This document shows positions 1-7,974 of a stretch of 19,035 nt of DNA, in pieces. The stretch is taken from the NCBI GenBank assembly GCA_964352225.1, contig CAYGRM010000093.1:1-19035 (forward strand). The letters are read 5' to 3'. The position numbers were made by a program, and so were the translations under genes. The notes under the pieces are model-generated. The model did not search any database, was not told the origin of the DNA, and saw only the letters and a program-made list of their open reading frames with translations. Position 1 is the first letter of the stretch; every line of letters begins with the position of its first letter. The DNA is from CAJQQY01 sp964352225. Lineage in GTDB: Bacteria > Bacteroidota > Bacteroidia > Chitinophagales > Saprospiraceae.

Positions 1-894
1 GATTTTTACACCGACATTTTTCTCCTCAAAAAACCATTTACTTTCAAAAATCGCTCGCATCAATTTTTCTATATCATAATTAGAATCATAAAAGATTCGT
101 CCAAGGTATTTCACATTTCGTTCATCAATTTTTTCATTGACAAAAAAACGATAAGCTTTGCGAGCAATGAATTCTGACGTTTCTCTTTTTTCCAAAATCA
201 TATCAATGATATCATCGCCATCCCATTTTCCCTTTTTTCCTAAAAATATTTTTTGCCCAAAATCATGTTGGCGTTTTCTAAAAACAAATTCACCTTTCAA
301 ATTCGAAGACCAACCGGTAAATGCACGCGCCGCTTCTTTCACATCTTTCTCGGTATAATTTCCTCGACCGATGGTAAATAATTCCATCAACTCACGGGCA
401 AAGTTTTCGTTTGGTTTTCGTTTTTTATTTTGTTGATTATTCAAATAGCGAATCATCGAACCATCTTTTGCGATCGCCAATACTAGCTCTCGAAAATTAC
501 CCAAAGCATGCTGACGAATTGTATTTATTTGATTAATCGCCCATCCAGAAACTTTGGTAGTGCAAGCAAAGTGTCCATGCCAAAACAAAGTCATCTTTTC
601 CAACAAAGCACTTTCATCGGGGTTCCCCATTCGTAAAACCCAATCAGTATTATGAGCACCAATTCTAATTTTGTTTTGTTTTCTTTTCTCTTTTTTAGAG
701 GCCATTGTCATTTCTGAGGTTTCAATTTCGTTTCCACTCTTGACAATCTTTCGCTGGCTAGCTTGGTGAGCATCTTTGAATAATTCATCTATCGCTTTTT
801 GAGTAGAGCGTTTCTTTTTGGAGGACCATTCTTTTGGACTTATTCCAAAACCTGCTCTCCAATATAAATGTTGTAATCTTTGTTGTGTATTCAT
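1..894 (-). CDS. DUF1800 domain protein, 3' part cut off by the window edge
   Basis: An open frame begins at an ATG at 894 and runs leftward without a stop to base 1, giving 298 residues. The translation carries the hallmarks of the DUF1800 family: WHGHF at residues 105-109, PNENFARELMELFTIG at 161-176, and ARAFTGW around 189-195. DUF1800 proteins are usually about 450-600 residues, so the C-terminal third or so is missing. Biochemical function is unknown; in many bacteria the gene sits next to a DUF1501 gene, which here could only lie beyond the left edge. This copy has no obvious signal peptide: it begins MNTQQRLQHLYWRAGFG, and the tryptophan-rich start is itself typical of the family. It is divergent from the lipoprotein gene at 1075, with 180 bp between them. 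I saw no clear -7 element for this strand. Confidence 0.9.
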   Translation of the reverse strand, partial: MNTQQRLQHLYWRAGFGISPKEWSSKKKRSTQKAIDELFKDAHQASQRKIVKSGNEIETSEMTMASKKEKRKQNKIRIGAHNTDWVLRMGNPDESALLEKMTLFWHGHFACTTKVSGWAINQINTIRQHALGNFRELVLAIAKDGSMIRYLNNQQNKKRKPNENFARELMELFTIGRGNYTEKDVKEAARAFTGWSSNLKGEFVFRKRQHDFGQKIFLGKKGKWDGDDIIDMILEKRETSEFIARKAYRFFVNEKIDERNVKYLGRIFYDSNYDIEKLMRAIFESKWFFEEKNVGVKI

Positions 895-1006
895 ACTTAG
901 GCTTTGTGATTCATAATCAATATTCGAGAGTTGGACTTAATTCATAACTGAACGTTTAAAGACAATCTCGCATCTTAACTTTTTTTAACAAAAAAGTAGA
1001 ATCATG

Positions 1007-1014
1007 TATCTTTG
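1007..1014 (+). promoter_or_regulatory. Putative Bacteroidota -7 element (TATCTTTG)
   Basis: TATCTTTG fits TAnnTTTG exactly and lies 60 bp upstream of the lipoprotein start. No convincing TTG-containing -33 element sits about 19-20 bp upstream. The rest of the 895-1074 spacer is AT-rich with no other recognisable site. Confidence 0.45.
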
Positions 1015-1074
1015 AGGGTAGATAACATCTTCTATTTTTGAATTCCTACTTTTATACTTTTAAATAAAACTTAA

Positions 1075-1743
1075 ATGTCAAAGAAAATACTCGCTATGAA
1101 AAATATCATCGGACTGGTAATTATTATATTGATTGGAGGATGTAGTTCTGAAACTTCCAGTCCTAAAACTGATCCAATCTCTGAAACACCAATCGAAGCA
1201 CCCAAAGAAATTATTTCTGATACAACCAATGAGGCAAAAACTTTTACCCGAAAAAAAGCACCAGTTCGTCTTGGAACTGCTCCAGTTAGGTTAGCCATGC
1301 AAGAAAAATTAGATAAGATGCATGAGAATTTAATGAATCAAATGGAGACTGGGTTTAACCCTCAAGACATCACAGATTATGCTAAAGAAGCGAATTTATA
1401 TATCAGTATCTATGGTGATTCCTTAGCCGCTGAACATTTATTCAATGCCGCAGATTTATACCGTGGTATTGGTGATTATGAAAAGGCTTTAGATACTTGG
1501 TATATCGTTTATAAAAGTTACGATCGAGATGGGCATCCAAAAGCTCCTCATGCAATGTTTCAATGTGGATTCACCTATGATAGTGTTTTAGGAAACAAAG
1601 ATTTGGCTAAAACATTGTATACAATGTTTTTGAAAAGATATCCAAATCACGCTTTGGCTAAAGATGCAAAAATGCTTTTAGCGAACTTGGACAAGTCACC
1701 TGAGGATTTGATTAAGGAATTTCAAAAGAAAAATCAACAATGA
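1075..1743 (+). CDS. Putative lipoprotein with TPR-like helical repeats
   Basis: This 222-residue protein starts with a short positive segment, a hydrophobic stretch and a lipobox-like IGGC with the cysteine at residue 23, so it is probably lipid-anchored. ATG at 1096 (residue 8) is an alternative start that gives a more compact lipoprotein signal; the sequence does not settle it. Residues 24-75 are low-complexity, rich in Ser, Thr, Pro and Lys, and look like a linker. From about 105 to 210 the sequence is helical and TPR-like (AAEHLFNAADLYRGIGDYEKAL, then a segment ending FLKRYPNHALAKDAKMLLANL). The latter resembles the 'YP..A..A...L' pattern of YbgF/BamD-type TPR proteins. A scaffolding or envelope assembly role is inference only. 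It is a single gene between a -7 element at 1007 and a weak hairpin just after the stop. Confidence 0.7.
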   Translation: MSKKILAMKNIIGLVIIILIGGCSSETSSPKTDPISETPIEAPKEIISDTTNEAKTFTRKKAPVRLGTAPVRLAMQEKLDKMHENLMNQMETGFNPQDITDYAKEANLYISIYGDSLAAEHLFNAADLYRGIGDYEKALDTWYIVYKSYDRDGHPKAPHAMFQCGFTYDSVLGNKDLAKTLYTMFLKRYPNHALAKDAKMLLANLDKSPEDLIKEFQKKNQQ

Positions 1744-1746
1744 GAA

Positions 1747-1774
1747 AGAGACCGCTTTGCTGTCAGAGGTCTCT
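1747..1774 (+). terminator. Weak hairpin after the lipoprotein gene
   Basis: AGAGACC (1747-1753) pairs perfectly with GGTCTCT (1768-1774) across a 14-nt loop, three bases after the stop codon. No strong T run follows, only ACATTCTTT, so termination is uncertain. Confidence 0.3.
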
Positions 1775-1834
1775 ACATTCTTTAAGACAAGTTTAAGAAT
1801 ATCCAGCGTGCATCTAAGCTCAACAAATCTTATC

Positions 1835-1864
1835 TTGCAATTAATTTTTTCGAATATAATTTTT
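1835..1864 (+). promoter_or_regulatory. Putative promoter of the first thioredoxin-fold gene
   Basis: TTG at 1835-1837 and TAATTTTT at 1857-1864 are separated by 19 bp, the spacing expected between the Bacteroidota -33 (TTTG) and -7 (TAnnTTTG) elements. The -7 match lacks the final G. The element lies 17 bp upstream of the ATG, so the 5' leader would be very short. Confidence 0.35.
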
Positions 1865-1881
1865 ACTTAAAATAAATACTT

Positions 1882-3048
1882 ATGCGTTTTACGATAATAT
1901 TACTTTTCACTCTTTCCTATTTCCAAATCCAAGCTCAAAGTGGAATTGATTTCTTCCATGGAACTTGGGAAGAAGCACTTGAAGAAGCTAAAGCTCAAGA
2001 CAAATTAATTTTTGTAGATGCTTATGCAGTTTGGTGTGGGCCATGTAAACGAATGGCAAAAAATGTCTTTACGGATAAAAAAGTTGGCGAGTTCTACAAC
2101 AAGAATTTCATCAATATGAAAATCGATATGGAAAAAAAGATGGGGAGAGCTTTTGGAAGAACATATCCAGTTGCTGCATTTCCAACTTTGATGTATATCG
2201 ACCACAAAGGCGAATTAGTTCACAAAGTAAAAGGTGCTCAGCAAGTGGATGGCTTTCTTAAATTAGGAGAATTTGCTTTGACTAAAATAGACAACAGCAA
2301 AGATTTTGAAGTAGCTTATGAAAAAGGAGACCGAAGTCCTGAACTGGTTTACAACTATGTGAAAGCATTAAATAAAGCTGGGAAACCAAGTTTAAAAGTT
2401 GCCAATGAATATATTCGAGAGCAAAAAGATTTGACAACAGATCAAAATTTAAAATTCCTTTTGGAAGCAACGACTGATGCAGATTCTCGAATCTTTGATT
2501 TAATGATTGAAAACAAAAGTGCGATCGAAAAACTAACTTCGAAAGAAGAGGTCAAAAATAAAATCGAAAAAGCTTGCTATCGAAGTGCAGAAAAAGCAGT
2601 TGAATATCAGAATGTAGAACTGCATAAAGATGCTTTGAAAAAGATGAAAAAATACGTTCCTAAAAAAGCTGCACAATTTGCAGTTCAGGCAGACATGAAA
2701 TTTTGCCTGGCTTGTGGCGATGGAAAAAAATATTTGAAGGCCTGTGAAAAGTATGCTAAAAAAGAAGCCAAAAATGACCCTGAAAAATTGAATGAATTAG
2801 CTTTAGCTGTTTCTCAAAATTTTCCAGAAGATGCTAGTGCTTTGAAAAAAGCAGAAAAGTATGCAAAAAAAGCAACTGAAAAAGGCAACGAATATACTTA
2901 CTATATGACTTATGCAACTATCCTTTTAAAAAATGGAAAGAAAAAAGTTGCCTTAAAAATGGCGAATAAATCTCTTGATTTAGCTAAAGGAAATCAAGGC
3001 GCAGAAGGAACTGTTATGCGATTGATTCGTAAAATTGAACAAAGTTAA
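1882..3048 (+). CDS. Secreted thioredoxin-fold protein with C-terminal helical repeats (CGPC)
   Basis: The 388-residue product has a signal peptide of about 18 residues (ending QIQA before QS), so it is exported. Residues about 22-140 form a thioredoxin-like domain: KLIFVDAYAVWCGPCKRMAK carries the redox pair C52 and C55, followed by YNKNFINMKIDME and the cis-proline region around FPTLMYI. It resembles the thioredoxin-like (Thioredoxin_7/DUF255-type) proteins of Bacteroidota. Residues about 150-388 are Lys-rich and helical, ending in a TPR-like unit (YTYYMTYATILLKNGKKKVA). A role as periplasmic disulfide reductase or isomerase is inferred from the fold. It is followed at 3231 by a paralogue with the same architecture but CQPC, and a strong terminator separates the two. 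Annotation of the fold is secure; the substrate is unknown. Confidence 0.88.
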   Translation: MRFTIILLFTLSYFQIQAQSGIDFFHGTWEEALEEAKAQDKLIFVDAYAVWCGPCKRMAKNVFTDKKVGEFYNKNFINMKIDMEKKMGRAFGRTYPVAAFPTLMYIDHKGELVHKVKGAQQVDGFLKLGEFALTKIDNSKDFEVAYEKGDRSPELVYNYVKALNKAGKPSLKVANEYIREQKDLTTDQNLKFLLEATTDADSRIFDLMIENKSAIEKLTSKEEVKNKIEKACYRSAEKAVEYQNVELHKDALKKMKKYVPKKAAQFAVQADMKFCLACGDGKKYLKACEKYAKKEAKNDPEKLNELALAVSQNFPEDASALKKAEKYAKKATEKGNEYTYYMTYATILLKNGKKKVALKMANKSLDLAKGNQGAEGTVMRLIRKIEQS

Positions 3049-3098
3049 TCTATCCATTTTTTAGTATTTGGTATAAAATCCGAGGTTAAGAACCCACT

Positions 3099-3154
3099 CC
3101 TCTCTCCATCAAATCAAAATACTTTAGATTTGATGGAGAGAAGAGGAATTTTTT
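3099..3154 (+). terminator. Strong rho-independent terminator between the paralogues
   Basis: CTCTCCATCAAATC (3102-3115) pairs perfectly over 14 bp with its complement at 3127-3140, loop of 11 nt. The stem can be extended through a small bulge to 3099-3146, and TTTTTT follows at 3149-3154. Confidence 0.88.
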
Positions 3155-3230
3155 GTTCCGAACGAATTATCCAAAATTATTTTTCATTTACATTATCAAC
3201 GAATATTTAAAAATCCCACAACTGAACATT

Positions 3231-4403
3231 ATGAAAAAAATTATCCTTTTCATTCTATTCCTATCTTTTCTATCTACCAATATTTTTGCTCAAAAAAAAG
3301 GAATCCAGTTTACTCAACAAAATTGGAATCAAGTTATCATTCAAGCTGCCAAAGAGAATAAAATTATATTCATTGATGCCTACACCGATTGGTGTCAACC
3401 TTGCAAAAAAATGGATAAACAAGTTTTTCCACAAAAATTAGTGGGAGATTTTTACAATAAAAATTTCATCAATGTCAAGATGAATATGGAAAAAGGATTT
3501 GGCGAGGAATTAAAAAAGAAATATGATGTTTTCTTTTTCCCAACCTTTCTTTTTCTTACGGCCGATGGAACCATTGTTCATCGAATTGCCGGTTATCAAT
3601 CTGTTCCAAAGTTATTGGAATTAGGAAAAACAGCTATTGATCCAAGCAAAAGACTTTCTGCCTTCGAAGAGAGATTTGTGAATGGAGATCGTGATCCGAA
3701 GTTTCTGATGCAATATACTGATGTACGAAAAGCGGCGATGGATGGTACCCACAATGCAATTGCTGAGGCATATTTAGCTACGCAAAAAGATTGGACCACG
3801 AAGGAAAATTTAAAATTCATCTTCAATCAAGTGGATGATACTGACTCAAAATTATTTGATTATATCTTGGAAAACCGAGCTACTTTTGACAAGCAATTCA
3901 ATGCATCAAAAGTGGCGGGTAAAATTGAAAACCTAATATATCAAAAAGTCTATGATGATCAAGGAAATGCTTCCTTGGATGAGTTAGATCGATTATTTAA
4001 AAAAGTTTACGAAGCCAGAGTTGCCGAGCAAGCTTCTTCGCGATTTAGGTTGAATTATTTTTTAGAAAAAAGATCAAGTGAAAATTACGCCAAGGAAGCT
4101 GTAAATTATTATAATAAATACCCTCCCAAAAATCCAAGTGAATTAAGCGATGTGGCTTATAATTTTTACGATTTAGATGTAAACAATAAGAAGTTGCTAA
4201 AAAAAGCAGTAAAGTGGACAAAGAAAGCAGTAAAGGCAGATGCAAGCTTATTTAATTATGAAGCGCTAGCGGCAGTTTATTATAAATTAGGAAAAAAGCG
4301 AAAAGCAATAAAAGCAGCCAATAAAGCAATCGATGCTGCTAAAAAAATGAAGGAAGATTATTCTGAGACACAGGAACTTTTAGATAAAATAAAAGCGATG
4401 TAG
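3231..4403 (+). CDS. Secreted thioredoxin-fold protein with C-terminal helical repeats (CQPC)
   Basis: The open frame extends upstream to 3153, but that start lies in the T run of the preceding terminator. I use the ATG at 3231, which gives a classical signal peptide (MKKIILFILFLSFLSTNIFA, then Q), for 390 residues. The thioredoxin-like domain spans about residues 25-140 with DWCQPCKKM, redox cysteines C55 and C58, and FYNKNFINVKMNMEK matching the preceding gene almost word for word. The C-terminal 240 residues are helical and end in a TPR-like unit (NYEALAAVYYKLGKKRKAI). It is clearly a tandem duplicate of the upstream gene, now diverged. Glutamine instead of glycine between the cysteines should change the redox potential or partner preference; that is inference. 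The gene ends at a strong hairpin terminator and seems to be its own transcription unit, though I found no clear promoter in the 76 bp before it. Confidence 0.88.
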   Translation: MKKIILFILFLSFLSTNIFAQKKGIQFTQQNWNQVIIQAAKENKIIFIDAYTDWCQPCKKMDKQVFPQKLVGDFYNKNFINVKMNMEKGFGEELKKKYDVFFFPTFLFLTADGTIVHRIAGYQSVPKLLELGKTAIDPSKRLSAFEERFVNGDRDPKFLMQYTDVRKAAMDGTHNAIAEAYLATQKDWTTKENLKFIFNQVDDTDSKLFDYILENRATFDKQFNASKVAGKIENLIYQKVYDDQGNASLDELDRLFKKVYEARVAEQASSRFRLNYFLEKRSSENYAKEAVNYYNKYPPKNPSELSDVAYNFYDLDVNNKKLLKKAVKWTKKAVKADASLFNYEALAAVYYKLGKKRKAIKAANKAIDAAKKMKEDYSETQELLDKIKAM

Positions 4404-4436
4404 TTTTTTGATTGATAAATGATTAGTTTTTTAAAG

Positions 4437-4480
4437 AACAAGAGGTATTAGTCCATGCGGATTAATACCTCTTGTTTTAT
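4437..4480 (+). terminator. Strong terminator after the CQPC gene
   Basis: An 18-bp stem with one G-U pair (AACAAGAGGTATTAGTCC at 4437-4454 with 4459-4476) closes on the tetraloop ATGC. It is followed by TTATTTG. The symmetry would also let it act against read-through from the minus-strand tRNA unit. Confidence 0.85.
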
Positions 4481-4493
4481 TTGTACATCTGCT

Positions 4494-4534
4494 AAAAAAC
4501 AAAAAGCCCATCCAAAATGAATTGAATGAGCTTT
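4494..4534 (-). terminator. Terminator of the tRNA-Cys unit
   Basis: Read on the minus strand, AAAGCTCATTCAA (4534-4522) pairs with TTGGATGGGCTTT (4515-4503) over 13 bp with two G-U pairs and a 6-nt loop. T-rich sequence follows (complement of 4496-4505). It starts four bases beyond the encoded CCA. Confidence 0.8.
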
Positions 4535-4537
4535 TCT

Positions 4538-4611
4538 TGGAGGTCGCGAGCGGATTCGAACCGCTGTAGATGGTTTTGCAGACCACTGCCTAGCCACTCG
4601 GCCACGCGACC
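4538..4611 (-). tRNA. tRNA-Cys (anticodon GCA)
   Basis: The minus strand folds as a complete cloverleaf. The acceptor stem is GGTCGCG/CGCGACC (4611-4605 with 4548-4542). The anticodon stem-loop is GTGGT-CTGCAAA-ACCAT with anticodon GCA, and the T arm is AGCGG-TTCGAAT-CCGCT. The discriminator base is U73 (4541), the identity base of tRNA-Cys. The CCA end is encoded in the DNA (4540-4538). It is a lone tRNA gene with its own -7 element upstream and a terminator just downstream. Confidence 0.97.
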
Positions 4612-4660
4612 ATTTTTTTTATTTCAAATTAAAATCCTCATTTGGATTTTTTTTCGGCTG

Positions 4661-4668
4661 CAAATATA
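4661..4668 (-). promoter_or_regulatory. Putative -7 element of tRNA-Cys (TATATTTG)
   Basis: On the minus strand TATATTTG matches TAnnTTTG and lies 50 bp upstream of the tRNA 5' end. A start near 4656 would leave a leader of about 45 nt containing a small hairpin, AAAATCC/GGATTTT (4650-4644 with 4637-4631). RNase P would remove this leader. No clear -33 element was found. Confidence 0.45.
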
Positions 4669-4782
4669 TAAATATTTTTATAACCATGCAGGTTTATCTC
4701 TATGAAACGGAAAAAAATTCTTTTTGTTGGTATTTTTTTTAAAAATTTTCTTTTTATACTTAGCGTACGAATTACAATTTCT

Positions 4783-4797
4783 ATCTTGAATCAAGAT
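4783..4797. promoter_or_regulatory. 15-bp palindrome upstream of the symporter gene
   Basis: ATCTTGA-A-TCAAGAT is a perfect 7+1+7 inverted repeat ending 32 bp before the symporter ATG. It could be an operator for a dimeric regulator or a small mRNA hairpin. No regulator gene is adjacent. The remainder of 4669-4829 is AT-rich without other recognisable elements. Confidence 0.3.
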
Positions 4798-4829
4798 TTT
4801 ACAAAATAAAACGAAAATAAGAATCAACC

Positions 4830-6413
4830 ATGACTTTAATATCATTTATAGCCTTTACTAGCTTAGTTGCTGTCATCTCCTATTATTATACTGGTAAAGA
4901 TACCAATACAACATCTGATGGTTATTTCCTGGGAGGAAGAAGTTTAACTGCTGGAGTAATCGCAGGATCATTATTATTGACCAATTTATCTACAGAGCAA
5001 TTAATCGGCTTAAATGGATCAGCATTTACCGAAGGTATTTTAGTGATGTGTTGGGAAACATTGGCTGCAATTGCCATGGTTGTAACTGCATTATTCCTTT
5101 TACCTCGATACCTAAAAGGAGGACTGACAACTGTTCCTCAATTCTTAGAAAAGAGGTATGATACGATGACAAAGACTATAGCATCTGTTTTGTTTTTGTC
5201 TGGTTATGTTGTGGTTTTATTACCGATTGTACTCTATTCTGGAGCCTTAGCCTTTGTTTCTATGTTCGATATCCCCGAGCAATTAGGAATTTCTCATACT
5301 GCTGCGCTTTGGCTTTGTGTATGGGGAATTGGTATTATAGGTTCTATTTATGCTGTTTTTGGAGGACTAAAAGCAGTTGCTATATCTGATTCGATTAATG
5401 CAATCGGCCTACTGGTTGGAGGAATTATGATTCCAGTTCTTGGTTTACTTCATATCGGAGATGGATCAATTGCTACAGGGATTGATAATTTATATGAATT
5501 TGATCCTTCGAAATTTAATGCAATAGGAGGTTCTACTGCATCTGTTCCTTTTGCTACCATTTTTACAGGGATGATGTTGGTTCAATTATTTTATTGGGGA
5601 ACCAACCAAGCCATTATCCAACGTGCTCTGGCAGCAAGAGACTTAAAAGAAGGACAAAAAGGATTATTACTTGCTGCAGGTGTAAAAATATTAGGGCCAT
5701 TAATTTTAGTGCTTCCTGGTATGATTGCCTTTTATTTATTTAAAGGTCAATTAGAAACTCAAGATCAAGCCTATCCTGAATTGGTAAAAGCAGTTTTACC
5801 TGCACCTTTGGTTGGATTTTTTGCCGCAGTAATTTTTGGAGCAATCATGAGTTCTTTTAATAGTGCATTGAATAGTTCTGTTACATTATTTGGTTTGGAT
5901 ATTTACAAAGAACACTTTAATAAAAAGGCTTCTGATGAAACTGTGATAAAATATGGAAAACGATTTGGAATTTTATTAGCTTTTTTAGCCATGTTTATTG
6001 CACCATTTATTGCTAATGCACCAAAAGGTTTATTTGGTTATCTCCAAGAGATAAATGGATGTTATAGTATTCCTATTTTGACGATTATCGTGGTGGGATA
6101 TTTGACTAAACGAGTTCCTGCAATTGCTGCAAAAATTGCTATCATCTTAGGAGCTGTTCTTTATTCAATTAGTCAATTTGGTCTAAAGTCCTATTTCGGA
6201 GAAGAAAATTACCCACACTTCCTTCACGTAATGGCGATTCTCTTTGTTATGAATGTTGTTATCATGTTGGTTATTGGACAACTAAAACCAAGACCGACAG
6301 ATTTTAAATTACAATACAGTAATGAAGTGGATATTACTCCTTACAAATATGTCAAACAAGTAAGTTTAGCCATTTTGATAATTGTAATTTCGTCTTATGT
6401 TTACTTCTCTTAG
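4830..6413 (+). CDS. Sodium:solute symporter (SSS family), vSGLT-like
   Basis: This 527-residue inner-membrane protein has the size and about 13-14 hydrophobic helices of the SSS family. Several segments match the sodium/galactose symporter vSGLT. LLTNLSTEQLIGLNG (residues 49-63) corresponds to the TM1 segment holding the substrate-binding Asn and Gln. FYWGTNQAIIQRALAARD (about 255-272) contains the inner gate Tyr region. GAIMSSFNSALNSSVTLFGLDIY (about 337-359) covers the Na2-site serines of TM8. It would use the sodium gradient to import a sugar or related polar solute, but the exact substrate cannot be read from sequence. It stands alone between the tRNA and the S37 peptidase, bounded by a strong terminator, with a palindrome just upstream that might regulate it. 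Confidence 0.9.
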   Translation: MTLISFIAFTSLVAVISYYYTGKDTNTTSDGYFLGGRSLTAGVIAGSLLLTNLSTEQLIGLNGSAFTEGILVMCWETLAAIAMVVTALFLLPRYLKGGLTTVPQFLEKRYDTMTKTIASVLFLSGYVVVLLPIVLYSGALAFVSMFDIPEQLGISHTAALWLCVWGIGIIGSIYAVFGGLKAVAISDSINAIGLLVGGIMIPVLGLLHIGDGSIATGIDNLYEFDPSKFNAIGGSTASVPFATIFTGMMLVQLFYWGTNQAIIQRALAARDLKEGQKGLLLAAGVKILGPLILVLPGMIAFYLFKGQLETQDQAYPELVKAVLPAPLVGFFAAVIFGAIMSSFNSALNSSVTLFGLDIYKEHFNKKASDETVIKYGKRFGILLAFLAMFIAPFIANAPKGLFGYLQEINGCYSIPILTIIVVGYLTKRVPAIAAKIAIILGAVLYSISQFGLKSYFGEENYPHFLHVMAILFVMNVVIMLVIGQLKPRPTDFKLQYSNEVDITPYKYVKQVSLAILIIVISSYVYFS

Positions 6414-6430
6414 TTTTTGAAATAGATTAA

Positions 6431-6480
6431 AAAAATGGGACTTTTGATTAAATTTTATCGGAAGTCCCATTTTTCATTTT
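6431..6480 (+). terminator. Strong terminator after the symporter gene
   Basis: AAAAATGGGACTTTTGAT (6431-6448) pairs with 6457-6474 over 18 bp including two G-U pairs, around an 8-nt loop. The right arm ends in TTTTT and is followed by CATTTT. It lies only about 20 bp before the next start codon, so the peptidase promoter must overlap it or the gene depends on read-through. Confidence 0.88.
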
Positions 6481-6501
6481 ACACTAAATCAATCGTCAAA
6501 C

Positions 6502-7800
6502 ATGAAATCAACCAAACTGATATTTCTGTCCCTTCTTTTTCTTTTTGCTCAATTTGCTAATGCTCAAGTAGCTGAACTTTCTAAGATTGAAAAATACATC
6601 AAAAAGAAACTACCCAACGCTACAGTCAAAAAGTTAGAAACAACCGATCATTTTAAAGAAGTCTATGAAATAAAATTTAAACAATATTTAGATCATAATA
6701 ATCCAAAAGCTGGGACTTTCGAACATCGTATTTTTCTTTCTCATGTGGATAAAAAGAAGCCAATGGTTTTCGTCACAGAAGGTTACGCCGCCCGTCAACG
6801 AACTTATGAATTATCCACCATTTTTAATTCTAATCAACTTATTGTTGAATATCGTTTCAATGGAGGTTCCCGTCCAAAGGAAATTCAATACCAATATCTC
6901 ACCAATGATCAAGCGATGGAGGATTTGCATCGCATCAGAAAGTTGTTTAAGAAATTTTATAAAAAAGAATGGATAAGTACAGGTATCAGTAAAGGAGGAA
7001 CAACGACTTTAATTTATAAAAGTAAATATCCAAAGGATGTTTGCGTTGCCGTTGCTTACGTTGCACCGTTAGCATTTGCGCAGGAAGATCCTCGAACCGA
7101 TGAGCATCAAAAAATAACTGGAACAGAAGAATGTAGAAACAAATTAATCGCCTTACAAAGAAATATGTTGGAACGAAGAGATGAATTAATTCCAATGATT
7201 GAAAATTATGCGACGGAAAAATCACAAACTTTTTCTATTGGAACTGGAGCTGTTTTAGAATATGCAACCTTGGAATTACCTTTTGCTTTTTGGCAATGGG
7301 GCGGTGATTGCGAATCTATCCCAACTCCAAAATCTAGCGCAAAAGAGATTTTTGATTACATCGAAAAAATTGTGAGCTGGAGTTTTTACTCGGATGCTTC
7401 GATTGAATATTTTGCACCAGCATTTTATCAATTTATGACTGAGTTGGGTTATTATGGCTTCCCTACAGAAAATGTAAAAGACCTTTTGCAAGTAGTAAAA
7501 AATCCTACCAATCGACTTTTCGGTCCAAAAGATGTGGACTTAACTTATAAACCATATTTGCAAGATGTGAATGACTTTTTGATGAAAAAAGGAAAACGAG
7601 TACTTTACATTTATGGAGGAATTGATACTTGGACTGCTTGTGGAGTTATGCCAAATCCAAAAACGGATGCGTTGAGAATGACCTTGGAAGGAGGGCCGCA
7701 TACGACTCGGATTAAGAATTTTTCGAAAGAAGATCAGCAGAAGATTTATAATAAATTGGATAAGTGGTTGAAGGCGGAGGTGACACCGCTGAAAGATTAA
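6502..7800 (+). CDS. Secreted S37-type (tripeptidyl aminopeptidase-like) serine peptidase
   Basis: The 432-residue product has a signal peptide (residues 1-21, ending ANA before Q), so it is exported. It resembles the S37 family (Streptomyces PS-10 type tripeptidyl aminopeptidases): QYLDHNNPKAGTFEHR at 61-76, VTEGY at 91-95, and EYRFNGGSRP at 116-125. The likely alpha/beta-hydrolase triad is S163 in GISKGG, D375 in GGIDTW and H400 in GGPHTTR. Length agrees with the family. The probable activity is removal of short N-terminal peptides from exported or environmental peptides. Substrate choice is unknown. It is a single-gene unit downstream of the symporter; a link to peptide or nutrient scavenging is only a suggestion. 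A long palindromic repeat and a bidirectional terminator follow. Confidence 0.85.
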   Translation: MKSTKLIFLSLLFLFAQFANAQVAELSKIEKYIKKKLPNATVKKLETTDHFKEVYEIKFKQYLDHNNPKAGTFEHRIFLSHVDKKKPMVFVTEGYAARQRTYELSTIFNSNQLIVEYRFNGGSRPKEIQYQYLTNDQAMEDLHRIRKLFKKFYKKEWISTGISKGGTTTLIYKSKYPKDVCVAVAYVAPLAFAQEDPRTDEHQKITGTEECRNKLIALQRNMLERRDELIPMIENYATEKSQTFSIGTGAVLEYATLELPFAFWQWGGDCESIPTPKSSAKEIFDYIEKIVSWSFYSDASIEYFAPAFYQFMTELGYYGFPTENVKDLLQVVKNPTNRLFGPKDVDLTYKPYLQDVNDFLMKKGKRVLYIYGGIDTWTACGVMPNPKTDALRMTLEGGPHTTRIKNFSKEDQQKIYNKLDKWLKAEVTPLKD

Positions 7801-7821
7801 AATCTACTATTTGATTTTTAA

Positions 7822-7905
7822 ATTGAACGCAGAGACGGGGAGGTGCAGAGAATTTTTCTTTGAAAAATTAAAATATCTCTGCGTCTTCCCGTCTCTGCGT
7901 TCAAT
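7822..7905. repeat. 84-nt imperfect palindromic repeat with nested hairpin
   Basis: Arms 7822-7851 and 7876-7905 pair along all 30 positions: the outer 18 (ATTGAACGCAGAGACGGG) are perfect, and three later positions are G-U. Each arm carries GCAGAGA twice, 16 bp apart. The 24-nt centre contains another perfect 8-bp stem (AATTTTTC/GAAAAATT). The element lies between the ends of two convergent genes and is followed by a separate terminator. It looks like a REP- or MITE-like intergenic repeat, but only one copy is in this window, so dispersal cannot be shown. Confidence 0.75.
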
Positions 7906-7913
7906 CCTTTACA

Positions 7914-7960
7914 TTTAAAAAAAGGTGTTAATCAATGAAGACTAACACCTTTAATTTTTT
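7914..7960. terminator. Bidirectional terminator between the convergent peptidase and ALDH genes
   Basis: AAAGGTGTTA (7921-7930) pairs with TAACACCTTT (7943-7952), flanked by an A run on the left and AATTTTTT on the right. T tracts therefore follow the stem in both directions. Confidence 0.8.
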
Positions 7961-7974
7961 ATAAAATCAATTTC

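Noticed and set aside
470..477. GCGATCGC octamer resembling the cyanobacterial HIP1 repeat
   Set aside because: It occurs within the DUF1800 coding region as an isolated copy, not as an abundant repeat.
3153..3230. Upstream extension of the second thioredoxin gene to an ATG at 3153
   Set aside because: It begins inside the T run of the preceding terminator and would bury the clear signal peptide that starts at 3231.
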